DNA of 9,747 nucleotides from an uncultured Veillonella sp. (GTDB lineage: Bacteria > Bacillota > Negativicutes > Veillonellales > Veillonellaceae), in the NCBI GenBank assembly GCA_900549805.1, contig URPV01000044.1, forward strand, positions 1-9,747. Reading direction: 5' to 3'. Made by a program: the position numbers and the translations under genes. Under the pieces are notes generated by a model, which was not told where the DNA came from, made no database searches, and saw only the letters and a program-made list of their open reading frames with translations. Shown piece by piece: positions 1 to 7,723 of this stretch; within the stretch, counting starts at the first letter, position 1; each line of letters opens with the position of its first letter.

Positions 1-737
1 GGATGCAGGAAGTGATTATGCGTAAGGGGCAAATTTTAAGTTCTATCAATCAATATTATGGGGACGATATTATTAAGGATATTCGGGTCCTTATAAAAAA
101 AGAATCCTTTATTAAGGATGAAGTGCAAGCTAAGAATATAGACTTATCGTATCAGCCTAAAGGGAAAATTGATTTTTCTAAAATTTCCTTGCCCAAGGAA
201 ATTTTAGACTCTATTGATGCTTCTTTGGAGACTATAAAAAATCCTAATTTGAAGGCCATAGGTCGTAAGGTACAGGTACAAAATTGGAAAAAAAATCAAT
301 TACTTTCTCAGAAAGGCTATGTACGCTGTAAACTCTGTGGTAAGTGGATTGAACCTCAAGATGGTAGGAAAAGTCCTAAAGGACTGATTTGTGCTCAGTG
401 TCATCATGGCCGTTACCGCGCCCATGTGGGTCAGATTATTAAGGTGTTAGAAGAGCATCCTACCCTTAAGTATGATCAAATGAAACCTTATATGCGCTGT
501 ACCCTAGCGGGATTTAATCAGGCTCGTAAGGAATTAATCTATTACTATATGGATAAGGTTCACTTTGGGTCCAATGACCCCCATCATATGTATATGTTAG
601 CTCAACTTATCACCTTCAAGAGTGTAGACCAGTTAGAGCCGCAATTTGTGGCCAATCTTTGCGCTAAGTATAGGTCTAAGTTTTTACCGGAAAGCCAGAC
701 TAGAGAAAAGGTAAAAGAAAATAATAGGAATAATTAG
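1..737 (+). CDS. DUF721 (DciA-like) protein with C-terminal zinc ribbon, 5' partial
   Basis: The frame is open to the left edge, so the gene very likely starts upstream of the window. The first visible residues (7-29, including RKGQILSSINQYYG and IKDIRVL) resemble the end of a DUF721 domain, where a Leu-rich helix with LN..LG is followed by V.dIr. DUF721 includes DciA, a partner of the replicative helicase in bacteria lacking DnaC/DnaI, and such genes often sit between recF and gyrB, as would fit here. After a lysine-rich linker comes a zinc-ribbon-like motif with C109-x2-C112 and C130-x2-C133, then a charged helical tail with aromatic and His residues (HFGSNDPHHMYML, 187-199). An ATG at 18 has an AGGA eight bases upstream and could be an internal start, but that would cut the DUF721 similarity. 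The helicase-loader role is an inference; the Cys4 tail may bind zinc and perhaps nucleic acid. Stop TAG at 735-737. Confidence 0.7.
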   Translation, partial: MQEVIMRKGQILSSINQYYGDDIIKDIRVLIKKESFIKDEVQAKNIDLSYQPKGKIDFSKISLPKEILDSIDASLETIKNPNLKAIGRKVQVQNWKKNQLLSQKGYVRCKLCGKWIEPQDGRKSPKGLICAQCHHGRYRAHVGQIIKVLEEHPTLKYDQMKPYMRCTLAGFNQARKELIYYYMDKVHFGSNDPHHMYMLAQLITFKSVDQLEPQFVANLCAKYRSKFLPESQTREKVKENNRNN

Positions 738-791
738 GTCTTTAGGAGTTAGCTAGGGACTCATAAAATATTCAAAGAAGAAAATCTATAG

Positions 792-797
792 TATAAT
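792..797 (+). promoter_or_regulatory. Candidate -10 box of a gyrB promoter
   Basis: A perfect TATAAT lies in the 130-bp gap between the DUF721 gene and gyrB, about 70 bp before the gyrB start. The -35 is poor: TTCAAA at 771-776 is 15 bp away, and TATTCA at 769-774 has 17-bp spacing but only three matches to TTGACA. The rest of the gap is AT-rich, with no clear terminator for the upstream gene, so read-through from upstream is also possible. Confidence 0.4.
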
Positions 798-856
798 AAA
801 ATTTAGGCAAAAAATAATGTTAAACCATACAATACCTAAGTGTGGTTGATTTTTAT

Positions 857-863
857 AAGGAGG
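857..863 (+). promoter_or_regulatory. Strong Shine-Dalgarno of gyrB
   Basis: AAGGAGG lies four bases before the ATG at 868. It is nearly the full anti-16S complement and fixes this ATG as the gyrB start. Confidence 0.85.
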
Positions 864-867
864 AACA

Positions 868-2769
868 ATGGCTGAGCAAAATTACGGAGCCCAGAATATC
901 CAAGTTCTGGAAGGCTTAGACGCAGTTCGTAAACGTCCTGGTATGTACATCGGGTCTACTTCTATCCGTGGTTTACACCACTTGGTATACGAAGTAGTCG
1001 ATAACTCCGTGGATGAAGCCCTCGCAGGCTATGCGACACATATTGAAGTGTCCATCAACAAAGATAACTCCATTACCGTTGTGGATAATGGCCGTGGTAT
1101 TCCAACAGGCATGCATGAATCTGGTATGTCTGCCGTTGAATTGGTATTAACTAAACTCCATGCAGGTGGTAAATTCGGTGGTGGCGGTTATAAGGTATCC
1201 GGTGGCCTCCATGGGGTAGGTATTTCAGTTGTAAATGCCTTGTCTGAATGGACCAAAATTCAAGTTCATCAAAATGGGATTATTCAAGAAATCTCTTTTG
1301 CTCGTGGCCACAAAACATCCGAATTGCACGAAATCGGTAAGACTGACCATACAGGGACAACCGTTTTGTTCAAACCAGATGCAGAAATCTTTGAAACCAC
1401 TGTCTTTGATTTCGATACTCTCAAAGTTCGCTTGCAAGAGTTGGCTTTCCTCAATAAGGGTCTTAAAATTACCATTTCTGATTTGCGTGGTGAAGAGCCT
1501 CGTGTGGAATGCTTCCACTACGAAGGTGGCTTGTCTGAGTTCATCAAATTCATGAACGAAAACAAGGAAACCATCAATAAAAATATCATCTCTATTGATA
1601 ATGAAAAGGATGACGTTGTTGTAGATGTAGCCCTCCAATATAATGATGGTTACTCTGATAATATCCTCTCCTTCGTCAATAACATTAATACCGTTGATGG
1701 TGGTACCCATTTATCCGGTTTCCGATCTGCTTTGACTCGGACTATCAATGATTATGGTCGTAAGACTGGTCTTATTAAGGAATCTGAGTCCAATTTGACC
1801 GGTGACGATGTGCGGGAAGGTTTGACAGCTGTCGTTTCTGTTAAGGTGTTGGAACCACAATTCGAAGGGCAAACCAAGACTAAATTAGGCAATTCCGAAG
1901 TTAAGGGGATTACCGATGTAATCGTATCGGAAGGGCTTAAGATTTTCTTCGAAGAAAATCCTGCAGATGCTAAGAAGATTATTGAAAAGGCAACTATGGC
2001 TAATCGGGCCCGCGAAGCAGCTCGTAAGGCTCGCGATTTGACTCGTCGTAAGAATGCCTTGGAAGTCTCTTCCTTGCCTGGTAAATTGGCTGACTGCTCT
2101 GAAAAAGATACCTCCATGACTGAAATTTACTTGGTCGAAGGGGACTCTGCGGGCGGTTCTGCAAAATCCGGTCGTGATCGTCGTTACCAAGCTATCTTGC
2201 CATTGCGCGGTAAGATTCTCAACGTAGAAAAATCCCGCTTGGACAAGATTTTGGCAAATAATGAAATCCGGTCCATGATTACCGCTTTTGGTACAGGCAT
2301 TGGGGAAGAATTTGATATCACTAAATCCCGCTATAACAAGATTATCATCATGACTGATGCCGATGTGGATGGAGCTCATATTCGGACTCTTCTTCTCACC
2401 TTCTTCTATCGCTATATGAAGCCTTTAATTGAAGGGGGTCACGTATTCATTGCACAACCACCTCTGTACCAAATTAAGAAGGGTAAATCTCATTGGTATG
2501 TGTACTCTGATGAACAATTGACGGCTAAATTGGATGAAGTGGGTCGTGAAAATATCACTATCCAACGCTACAAAGGTTTGGGTGAAATGAACCCTGAACA
2601 ATTGTGGGAAACGACCATGAATCCTGAAAATCGGACTATGTTCCAAGTATCCTTGGAAGATTCTATTGAAGCGGACCGTATCTTCAACGTACTCATGGGT
2701 GACAAGGTAGAACCTCGTCGTAAGTTCATTGAAGACAATGCTAAGTACGTTCGTAATTTGGACTTGTAG
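868..2769 (+). CDS. gyrB: DNA gyrase subunit B
   Basis: This is the ATPase/TOPRIM subunit of DNA gyrase, which with GyrA introduces negative supercoils in an ATP-dependent way. At 633 aa it has the usual length of the short GyrB type without the proteobacterial insert. GHKL ATPase motifs are intact: E42 and N46 in YEVVDNSVDEA, D73 in DNGRGIP (73-79), the ATP lid GGLHGVG (112-118), and QTKTKLGNSEV (335-345) of the transducer domain. TOPRIM follows with EGDSAGGSAKSGR (424-436), PLRGKILN (445-452) and the metal-binding DADVD (497-501). The C-terminal GyrA-binding part has QRYKGLGEMNPEQLW (566-580). GyrB rather than ParE is supported by the position next to a DciA-like gene and by the close overall match. 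At the coumarin-contact position (Arg136 in E. coli) a Gln (Q135) is seen. The next gene begins 12 bp downstream and is not gyrA. Confidence 0.97.
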   Translation: MAEQNYGAQNIQVLEGLDAVRKRPGMYIGSTSIRGLHHLVYEVVDNSVDEALAGYATHIEVSINKDNSITVVDNGRGIPTGMHESGMSAVELVLTKLHAGGKFGGGGYKVSGGLHGVGISVVNALSEWTKIQVHQNGIIQEISFARGHKTSELHEIGKTDHTGTTVLFKPDAEIFETTVFDFDTLKVRLQELAFLNKGLKITISDLRGEEPRVECFHYEGGLSEFIKFMNENKETINKNIISIDNEKDDVVVDVALQYNDGYSDNILSFVNNINTVDGGTHLSGFRSALTRTINDYGRKTGLIKESESNLTGDDVREGLTAVVSVKVLEPQFEGQTKTKLGNSEVKGITDVIVSEGLKIFFEENPADAKKIIEKATMANRAREAARKARDLTRRKNALEVSSLPGKLADCSEKDTSMTEIYLVEGDSAGGSAKSGRDRRYQAILPLRGKILNVEKSRLDKILANNEIRSMITAFGTGIGEEFDITKSRYNKIIIMTDADVDGAHIRTLLLTFFYRYMKPLIEGGHVFIAQPPLYQIKKGKSHWYVYSDEQLTAKLDEVGRENITIQRYKGLGEMNPEQLWETTMNPENRTMFQVSLEDSIEADRIFNVLMGDKVEPRRKFIEDNAKYVRNLDL

Positions 2770-2781
2770 GAACGTGATAGC

Positions 2782-4221
2782 ATGGTTGAAGAAAGAAAAT
2801 TACGACGTAGTTTAAAATCTCGCCATATGATGATGATCGCCTTGGGTGGTTCCATCGGGACAGGCCTCTTTGTGGCTGGTGGGGAAACTATCTCCACTGC
2901 TGGACCTGGTGGTGCTCTCGTAGCCTATGGCCTCATCGGTCTTATGGTTTACTTCCTCATGACAAGTTTAGGTGAAATGGCTACCTACTTGCCAACATCT
3001 GGTTCCTTTGGAACCTATGCCACTCGCTATGTGGATCCAGCCTTTGGATTTGCCTTGGGTTGGAACTATTGGTTTAACTGGGCTATTACCTTGGCTGCAG
3101 AAATTTTGGCGGGTGCCCTAATTATGAAATATTGGTTCCCTGATGTGCCTGCCTCACTCTGGTCAGCTCTCTTTATAGGGGCCCTCTTCCTTATCAATAT
3201 TCTCTCCACCCGGTCCTTTGGTGAAAGCGAATACGTATTCTCTTCTATTAAGGTTATTACAGTTTTCGTATTCCTCTTTATAGGGACTCTCCTTATTTTA
3301 GGTATTGGTGGGACTTCTCCTGGATTTGAAAACTGGACAACTGGCGAAGCTCCGTTCGTCGGCGGTTTGGGTTCTATTTTAGCTATCTTTATGGTGGCTG
3401 GTTTCTCCTTCCAGGGGACAGAACTTATCGGTGTGGCTGCAGGTGAATCAGAAGACCCTGAAAAGAATGTGCCAAAAGCTATCAAATCCATCTTCTGGCG
3501 GATTTTGATGTTCTACATCGGCGCCTTTATCGTCATTGGTTTCCTGATTCCTTATACGGATCCAAATCTTCTCAATTCTTCTATTGAGAATGTATCTATA
3601 TCTCCATTTACCTTGGTATTTGATCGTTTTGGCTTTGCCTTTGCCGCTAGCTTTATCAATGCTATTATTTTGACGGCTGTTTTATCTGCTGGTAATTCTG
3701 GTCTCTATTCCTCTACGCGTATGCTCTATGCATTAGCTAAGGAAGGACAGGCACCAAAGGTATTCCTTAAGCTCAATAAGCGTGGTGTTCCTGTACCAGC
3801 CCTGTTGGCAACAACCGCTGTGGGTCTTTTTGCTTTCCTTACATCCTTTATTGGTGAAGGCCAAGCCTACAACTGGTTGGTCAATATTTCTGGTATGTCT
3901 GGCTTTATCGCCTGGGTGGGGATTGCTATTTCCCACTATCGTTTCCGTCGGGCCTTTAAGGCACAAGGACGGGATCTTAGCGAGTTGCCGTTTACAGCCT
4001 CTCTCTTCCCATTGGGTCCACTCTTGGCCTTGGCTATGTGTATTTTTATCATCGCTGGTCAAAACTACTCGGCCTTCTTGGGTGATGAAATCGACTGGTA
4101 TGGCGTATCTGTTGCCTATATCGGAATTCCAGCCTTCCTCCTTCTCTACTTTGGTTATAAGTTGAGTCGCAAGACTAAGCTAGTACCACTAAAAGAAGTA
4201 GACTTAAGTAGAGAGGAATAA
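2782..4221 (+). CDS. lysP: Lysine-specific permease (APC superfamily, AAT family)
   Basis: This is a cytoplasmic-membrane amino acid/proton symporter, predicted to import L-lysine. The 479-aa sequence follows E. coli LysP closely along its full length: the APC signature GGSIGTGLFVAGG (22-34), GWNYWFNWAITLA (93-105), FSFQGTELIGVAAGESEDP (208-226), SPFTLVFDRFGF (274-285), LTAVLSAGNSGLYSSTRMLY (297-316) and GMSGFIAWVGIAISHYRFRR (371-390). About 12 membrane segments are visible, the first near 17-36 and the last near 438-458. K157, E214, E222 and D260 sit in motifs that contain residues reported as important in E. coli LysP. The gene starts 12 bp after the gyrB stop with only a weak AGGA (2768-2771, overlapping that stop) before the ATG, so translation may depend on coupling to gyrB. 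No promoter was seen between them. Another basic amino acid specificity cannot be excluded. Confidence 0.87.
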   Translation: MVEERKLRRSLKSRHMMMIALGGSIGTGLFVAGGETISTAGPGGALVAYGLIGLMVYFLMTSLGEMATYLPTSGSFGTYATRYVDPAFGFALGWNYWFNWAITLAAEILAGALIMKYWFPDVPASLWSALFIGALFLINILSTRSFGESEYVFSSIKVITVFVFLFIGTLLILGIGGTSPGFENWTTGEAPFVGGLGSILAIFMVAGFSFQGTELIGVAAGESEDPEKNVPKAIKSIFWRILMFYIGAFIVIGFLIPYTDPNLLNSSIENVSISPFTLVFDRFGFAFAASFINAIILTAVLSAGNSGLYSSTRMLYALAKEGQAPKVFLKLNKRGVPVPALLATTAVGLFAFLTSFIGEGQAYNWLVNISGMSGFIAWVGIAISHYRFRRAFKAQGRDLSELPFTASLFPLGPLLALAMCIFIIAGQNYSAFLGDEIDWYGVSVAYIGIPAFLLLYFGYKLSRKTKLVPLKEVDLSREE

Positions 4222-4243
4222 AATTACATAAGTTAAACAAATA

Positions 4244-4274
4244 AAGACCACTAGGAAACCTTCCTAGTGGTCTT
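4244..4274. terminator. Bidirectional intrinsic terminator between convergent lysP and the HlyC-type gene
   Basis: A perfect 14-bp inverted repeat is seen: AAGACCACTAGGAA (4244-4257), loop ACC, TTCCTAGTGGTCTT (4261-4274). On the + strand it is followed by the T-rich TATTTATTTATT. On the - strand, past the other arm, the sequence reads TTATTTGTTTAAC, so both directions have a U-rich tail. It lies 22 bp after the lysP stop and 2 bp after the stop of the convergent gene. Confidence 0.9.
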
Positions 4275-4276
4275 AT

Positions 4277-5632
4277 TTATTTATTATCTTCTATATTTTC
4301 TTTTGGTTGATAGGTAACGAGGATCTTATCAATTCTGGTATTATCCATATCCATAACTTCGTAGATATAGTCTTCCCATATGACCTTGTCCATCTCCTTT
4401 GGAATACGACCAAAGAGGTAGGTAAGAAAACCACCTAAGGTCTTGTAGAGGTCATCTTCTTCGCCAGGAAGGGGCTCTTCCATATGGAAGTATTCCTTGA
4501 ATTCGTCGATGTCTAAGAGGCCATCTACTAGCCAGGAGTTTTCACTGCGGGAGACGATGCGGTTTTCTTCTTCCTTTCGTTCTTCTTCACCGAATGGCAT
4601 GAGACCGACGATTTCTTCCATGATGTCGTGGAGGGTAACGAGACCGGAAAAGGAACCGTATTCATCGAGGACGACTGTTTCGTGAACACCTTCTGTACGG
4701 AAGGTATCGATGAGCTTCATGAGGGAGAGGGACTCAGGGACCATAATAGGATCCTTGAGGCATTGGGCGATAAGATGTTTAAGTGGCTTATCTTCATCGT
4801 TCTTAAGTATTTTACCTAATACATCAGATACAGTGATAAGACCTTTAAGCTTATCCAAAGAATCATGGGCTACTGGAATACGATAGTTAGAAGAATTGGA
4901 AAGAACTTCCATGATGTGTTCTTCTGTGTCATTGAGGTCAATCCAGCTCACCTGTGTACGCGGTGTCATGACGTCACCTGCATTCATGTCAGCCAAGTGG
5001 AAGATGTTATCTACCATGATTGGTTCTTCTTCTTCGTAGGCACCCTTGGCAACACCTTCTGTGAGCATTTGATTGATTTCTGATTCTGTAACTGCCTGTT
5101 CTTCATGGATTTTAACGCCTAAGATTTTTAGAACTAAGTCTGTAGACCAAGCTAAAATGGCTACAATAGGGCGGAGAGTCAGACTAAGTACATAGATAGG
5201 GCGAGCAATCCAGATAGAAATGGTTTCCGGGCTGTTAATAGCTAAACGCTTTGGCACCAATTCGCCAATAATCAGAGTCAAATAGGTGATAAGTACAACG
5301 ATGAGAATAGAAGAGATAGATCCTGCATAGGAGCCTAACCAAGGCATAGCTTCTAAGAGCACCTCTTTTAGAGGATCTGCGAAGGTATCGCCAGAATAGA
5401 GACCAGTTAGGATAGCTACCAAGGTAATACCAATTTGTACAGTGGAAAACATTTGGTTAGGATCGTCTGCCAATTTGTGGGCTAGGATAGCCCGTTTATC
5501 ACCACCTTCAGCAAGTTCTTCTAACTTGTGCTTACGGGCGTTGATAACGGCCAACTCAGACATGGAGAACCAGCCAGAGGCCACGATGAGGATAATAATG
5601 ATTATAAAATCTATGATTAGGGTAGAGTCCAT
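4277..5632 (-). CDS. HlyC/CorC family membrane protein (CNNM/DUF21 + CBS pair + CorC_HlyC domain)
   Basis: This is an inner-membrane protein of the family called hemolysin C, CorC or MpfA, implicated in Mg2+/divalent cation efflux or homeostasis; the exact ion here is unknown. Domains, numbered from the upstream ATG at 5638: a CNNM/DUF21 membrane region (about 5-175) with hydrophobic helices near 7-27, 64-82, 106-126 and 146-168 and the motif GELVPKRLA (125-133); a CBS pair (about 218-345) with MTPRTQV (224-230) and VVLDEYGSFSGLVTLHDIM (322-340); and a C-terminal CorC_HlyC domain (about 360-442) with WLVDGLLDIDEF. I place the start at 5632 (451 aa) rather than 5638 (453 aa), because AAAGG at 5645-5641 is eight bases from the 5632 ATG but only two from the other. 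It stands alone on its strand, with its own promoter and the shared terminator. The family call is firm; the function is an inference. Confidence 0.92.
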   Translation of the reverse strand: MDSTLIIDFIIIIILIVASGWFSMSELAVINARKHKLEELAEGGDKRAILAHKLADDPNQMFSTVQIGITLVAILTGLYSGDTFADPLKEVLLEAMPWLGSYAGSISSILIVVLITYLTLIIGELVPKRLAINSPETISIWIARPIYVLSLTLRPIVAILAWSTDLVLKILGVKIHEEQAVTESEINQMLTEGVAKGAYEEEEPIMVDNIFHLADMNAGDVMTPRTQVSWIDLNDTEEHIMEVLSNSSNYRIPVAHDSLDKLKGLITVSDVLGKILKNDEDKPLKHLIAQCLKDPIMVPESLSLMKLIDTFRTEGVHETVVLDEYGSFSGLVTLHDIMEEIVGLMPFGEEERKEEENRIVSRSENSWLVDGLLDIDEFKEYFHMEEPLPGEEDDLYKTLGGFLTYLFGRIPKEMDKVIWEDYIYEVMDMDNTRIDKILVTYQPKENIEDNK

Positions 5633-5672
5633 ATACATATCCTTTGATAAAAAAGTTTAGGTAAACATTAAA

Positions 5673-5681
5673 ATTATACCA
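5673..5681 (-). promoter_or_regulatory. Extended -10 promoter for the HlyC-type gene
   Basis: On the minus strand the sequence reads TGGTATAAT, a perfect extended -10 (TGn-TATAAT), about 40 bp before the start at 5632. No good -35 is seen at 16-18 bp spacing, which is common for extended -10 promoters. The expected transcript would have a leader of about 35 nt. Confidence 0.65.
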
Positions 5682-5730
5682 TAAAGGGCTTATAAATAAT
5701 GTGGTAGACCCCGAAATAGAGTCCTAAATG

Positions 5731-5739
5731 TGGTATAAT
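5731..5739 (+). promoter_or_regulatory. Extended -10 promoter for the first LTA-synthase-like gene
   Basis: TGGTATAAT is a perfect extended -10, 32 bp before the ATG at 5772, again without a clear -35. It is followed at once by a near copy: GGTATAATTA (5732-5741) and GGCATAATTA (5742-5751) form a 10-bp tandem pair with one mismatch. The second copy could act as an alternative -10 (CATAAT). Confidence 0.65.
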
Positions 5740-5771
5740 TAGGCATAATTACATGGATTTTAGGGGGTCTC

Positions 5772-7691
5772 ATGAAACGATTTGATCGATTATGGAAAGG
5801 CTTACAACAAGAAGGAAAGGCCTTTATTTTTTTTGTAGTTCTCTTGACCATTTTTCGCATCGTATTTCTAGGCATTTTTGCTAATACCCTAGCAGATGTA
5901 AAGTTCCACGATATATGGATGACACTCTGGTACGGTTTTAGAATTTCTTTGAAAACTATTGTGGTTATTTGTCTAGTACCATTTGTTGTTGCCACCCTAG
6001 TGCAAACCTTTAGGACTACATGGCCAGCGCAAGCCATCCGTCGTATTTGGTACTCTTTGGCAACCATTGTCATGACTCTCTTATTTATCATTCGGATTCC
6101 TTATTACCATATTTTTGAATCTGGCTATAATCTTATGTTGGTTAATGGTGCTCACGATGATATAGGGGCTATTATCAATACGGCTATTAATGAGTATCAT
6201 GCTATACCCTATTTGATTGTGGCTATTGTAGCTTGTGCTATTTTAGTTAAGGTCATCAATAAAATCCTATCTAAGGAACCAATCTCTTGGGAACCTAAAA
6301 ATCCTGGGCAATTGTGGGTGCGGACTGGGGAAGTCACCATTCTTTTGGTTATTATTGCCATATTCTGCCGATGGGGTGGGGCCTTTAGCTATACCCATTC
6401 CATTAACTGGGAAAATGCGACTCGCATGTCTTCAACCCTTCTCAATGAAACCATTTTGGATGATGCGCAAGCCCTCTATCGGGTGAGAACTATTCATAAG
6501 CGGATGCAACAATTCCATAAGGTGGACTTAACAGAGGCGCAGTTGAAAGAGAAAATCGTAGCTCTTGGTGGTAAGCCTGCTGGGACTATTGATGAATCCT
6601 TTAAGCACACTATTGATAAAGAAAAATTGCCGGTTCAACCGCAAACGGTTACCTTTATTTTGGGTGAGTCTTATGGACTATGGCCTATGTTGCCACAATA
6701 CGCATCATTCGGTGATTATGTGGCTCACGAAGGTAAGAGTCTTACCCAAAAGGGGATGTCTGCAGATTATCTCTTAGCCCAAGGGACAGGGACTATGCCA
6801 GCAGTTAACGGTTTCCTTACAGGGATGCCTGATGTAGGTCTTTTCCCTAACTATGAACCAACCAGCTACCAAGCTTCTTATGGCATGGGTATTGCTAGTG
6901 TTATGAAGGGCCTTGGTTATAAGACTGTCTTCTGGTATGGGGGCTTTGGGTCCTGGCAGGATGTAAAACGCTTTGCCTTGTCTCAAAACTTTGACGAGTT
7001 CCACGATGCTTCTGACCTTAACTACCAAGGGGGTAATGCTTGGGGCGCGCCTGATAAGGACCTCTTTAAGGGTATCGAGGCCTATACAGAGGCCCATAAG
7101 GGAGAAAAAATCTTTAACTTCGTTCTTACTACGACTAACCATCCTCCTTATAATATGGATTTGGCTCAAGAGGGCTTTGATCAAAGCAAGCTGGGTACTC
7201 TTCCGGATGATATTGGCAACAAGCCAGATACCATTCAAGAAATTGGTACCTTCTGGTATGCGGACCATACGATGGGTCAATTTGTGAAGGCTATGCAAGC
7301 TCAAGATCCTTCTGGTCTATTTATCATCACTGGCGATCATAGCGAACGCTTCAATTTTGCTAAGGAAGTGAGTCCTATGGTGCGCTCTACCATCCCAGCT
7401 ATCTTCTATGGGCAAGGATTAGAAAAATCTTGGATGCCTGACCATCAATTTGGCATGGCCATTCAATTGATTCCAACTATTGCGCAATTGGTCGGTCGAC
7501 CTGGCCAAAGCTACGAAGCTATGGTACCAAGTTTGTTTGATAAGCAATCCTTTGCTTTTAATCATGCCTTGTGGTCTGATGGCAAAACGATTCATAGTCT
7601 AAAGGATCCTATGAATCAAAACGACAAGGATTGGATGGATACCATGCGGCAAGTGAGTGCTTGGCGGATTATTAAAGGGAATAATTGGTAA
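5772..7691 (+). CDS. LTA synthase/sulfatase-family membrane phosphotransferase (paralogue 1)
   Basis: This is a polytopic membrane enzyme of the alkaline phosphatase superfamily, likely transferring phosphoglycerol or phosphoethanolamine from a phospholipid to an extracytoplasmic glycan; donor and acceptor are not known. The N-terminal part has about five membrane helices (near 17-37, 58-80, 94-110, 146-164 and 187-200). A linker (about 205-290) leads to the catalytic domain. Expected residues are present: the metal ligand E299 in FILGESYG, the presumed nucleophile T341 in GTGTMPAV (T339 is a less likely choice), H457 in TTTNHPPY, and D522/H523 in TGDHSER. The layout of five helices plus an exported catalytic domain, and the 639-aa length, match LtaS-type proteins. 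However, the GES motif and the outer-membrane context make true lipoteichoic acid synthesis unlikely, so no symbol is given. AGGGGG (5762-5767) precedes the ATG. A glycosyltransferase follows 32 bp downstream and a paralogue after that. Confidence 0.85.
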   Translation: MKRFDRLWKGLQQEGKAFIFFVVLLTIFRIVFLGIFANTLADVKFHDIWMTLWYGFRISLKTIVVICLVPFVVATLVQTFRTTWPAQAIRRIWYSLATIVMTLLFIIRIPYYHIFESGYNLMLVNGAHDDIGAIINTAINEYHAIPYLIVAIVACAILVKVINKILSKEPISWEPKNPGQLWVRTGEVTILLVIIAIFCRWGGAFSYTHSINWENATRMSSTLLNETILDDAQALYRVRTIHKRMQQFHKVDLTEAQLKEKIVALGGKPAGTIDESFKHTIDKEKLPVQPQTVTFILGESYGLWPMLPQYASFGDYVAHEGKSLTQKGMSADYLLAQGTGTMPAVNGFLTGMPDVGLFPNYEPTSYQASYGMGIASVMKGLGYKTVFWYGGFGSWQDVKRFALSQNFDEFHDASDLNYQGGNAWGAPDKDLFKGIEAYTEAHKGEKIFNFVLTTTNHPPYNMDLAQEGFDQSKLGTLPDDIGNKPDTIQEIGTFWYADHTMGQFVKAMQAQDPSGLFIITGDHSERFNFAKEVSPMVRSTIPAIFYGQGLEKSWMPDHQFGMAIQLIPTIAQLVGRPGQSYEAMVPSLFDKQSFAFNHALWSDGKTIHSLKDPMNQNDKDWMDTMRQVSAWRIIKGNNW

Positions 7692-7711
7692 GTATTGTGA
7701 AGATGTAAATG

Positions 7712-7718
7712 AAAGGGG
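7712..7718 (+). promoter_or_regulatory. Shine-Dalgarno that sets the glycosyltransferase start at 7724
   Basis: AAAGGGG lies five bases before the ATG at 7724. The in-frame ATG at 7709 overlaps this element and has no ribosome site of its own, so the longer reading is not favoured. Confidence 0.7.
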
Positions 7719-7723
7719 TATTT

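Larger units (their letters stand above)
5672..5740. repeat. Inverted and direct repeats in the divergent promoter region
   Basis: AATTATACCA (5672-5681) and TGGTATAATT (5731-5740) are exact inverted copies and contain the two divergent -10 boxes. In addition AATGTGGTA occurs twice in direct orientation (5698-5706 and 5727-5735), 29 bp apart, the second overlapping the + strand -10. The inverted pair may simply reflect two similar promoters; the direct pair could be regulator half-sites. Confidence 0.5.

Noticed and set aside
746..762. GAGT...ACTC inverted repeat after the DUF721 gene as a terminator
   Set aside because: The stem is only 4 bp with a 9-base loop and has no following T-run.
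828..833. TACAAT as a second gyrB -10 box
   Set aside because: There is no -35 at suitable spacing, and the TATAAT at 792 is a better match.
1225..2379. Long open frames on the minus strand inside gyrB (1225-1710 and 1885-2379)
   Set aside because: They lie fully within the clearly coding gyrB, have no ribosome sites or recognisable domains, and are shadows of its codon pattern.
5772..7691. Naming the first transferase ltaS
   Set aside because: The fold and layout fit, but the GES motif, weak similarity beyond the metal ligands, and the LPS-type neighbour make polyglycerolphosphate lipoteichoic acid synthesis unlikely.
7709..7723. ATG at 7709 as start of the glycosyltransferase
   Set aside because: It overlaps the AAAGGGG ribosome site that serves the ATG at 7724 and has none of its own.
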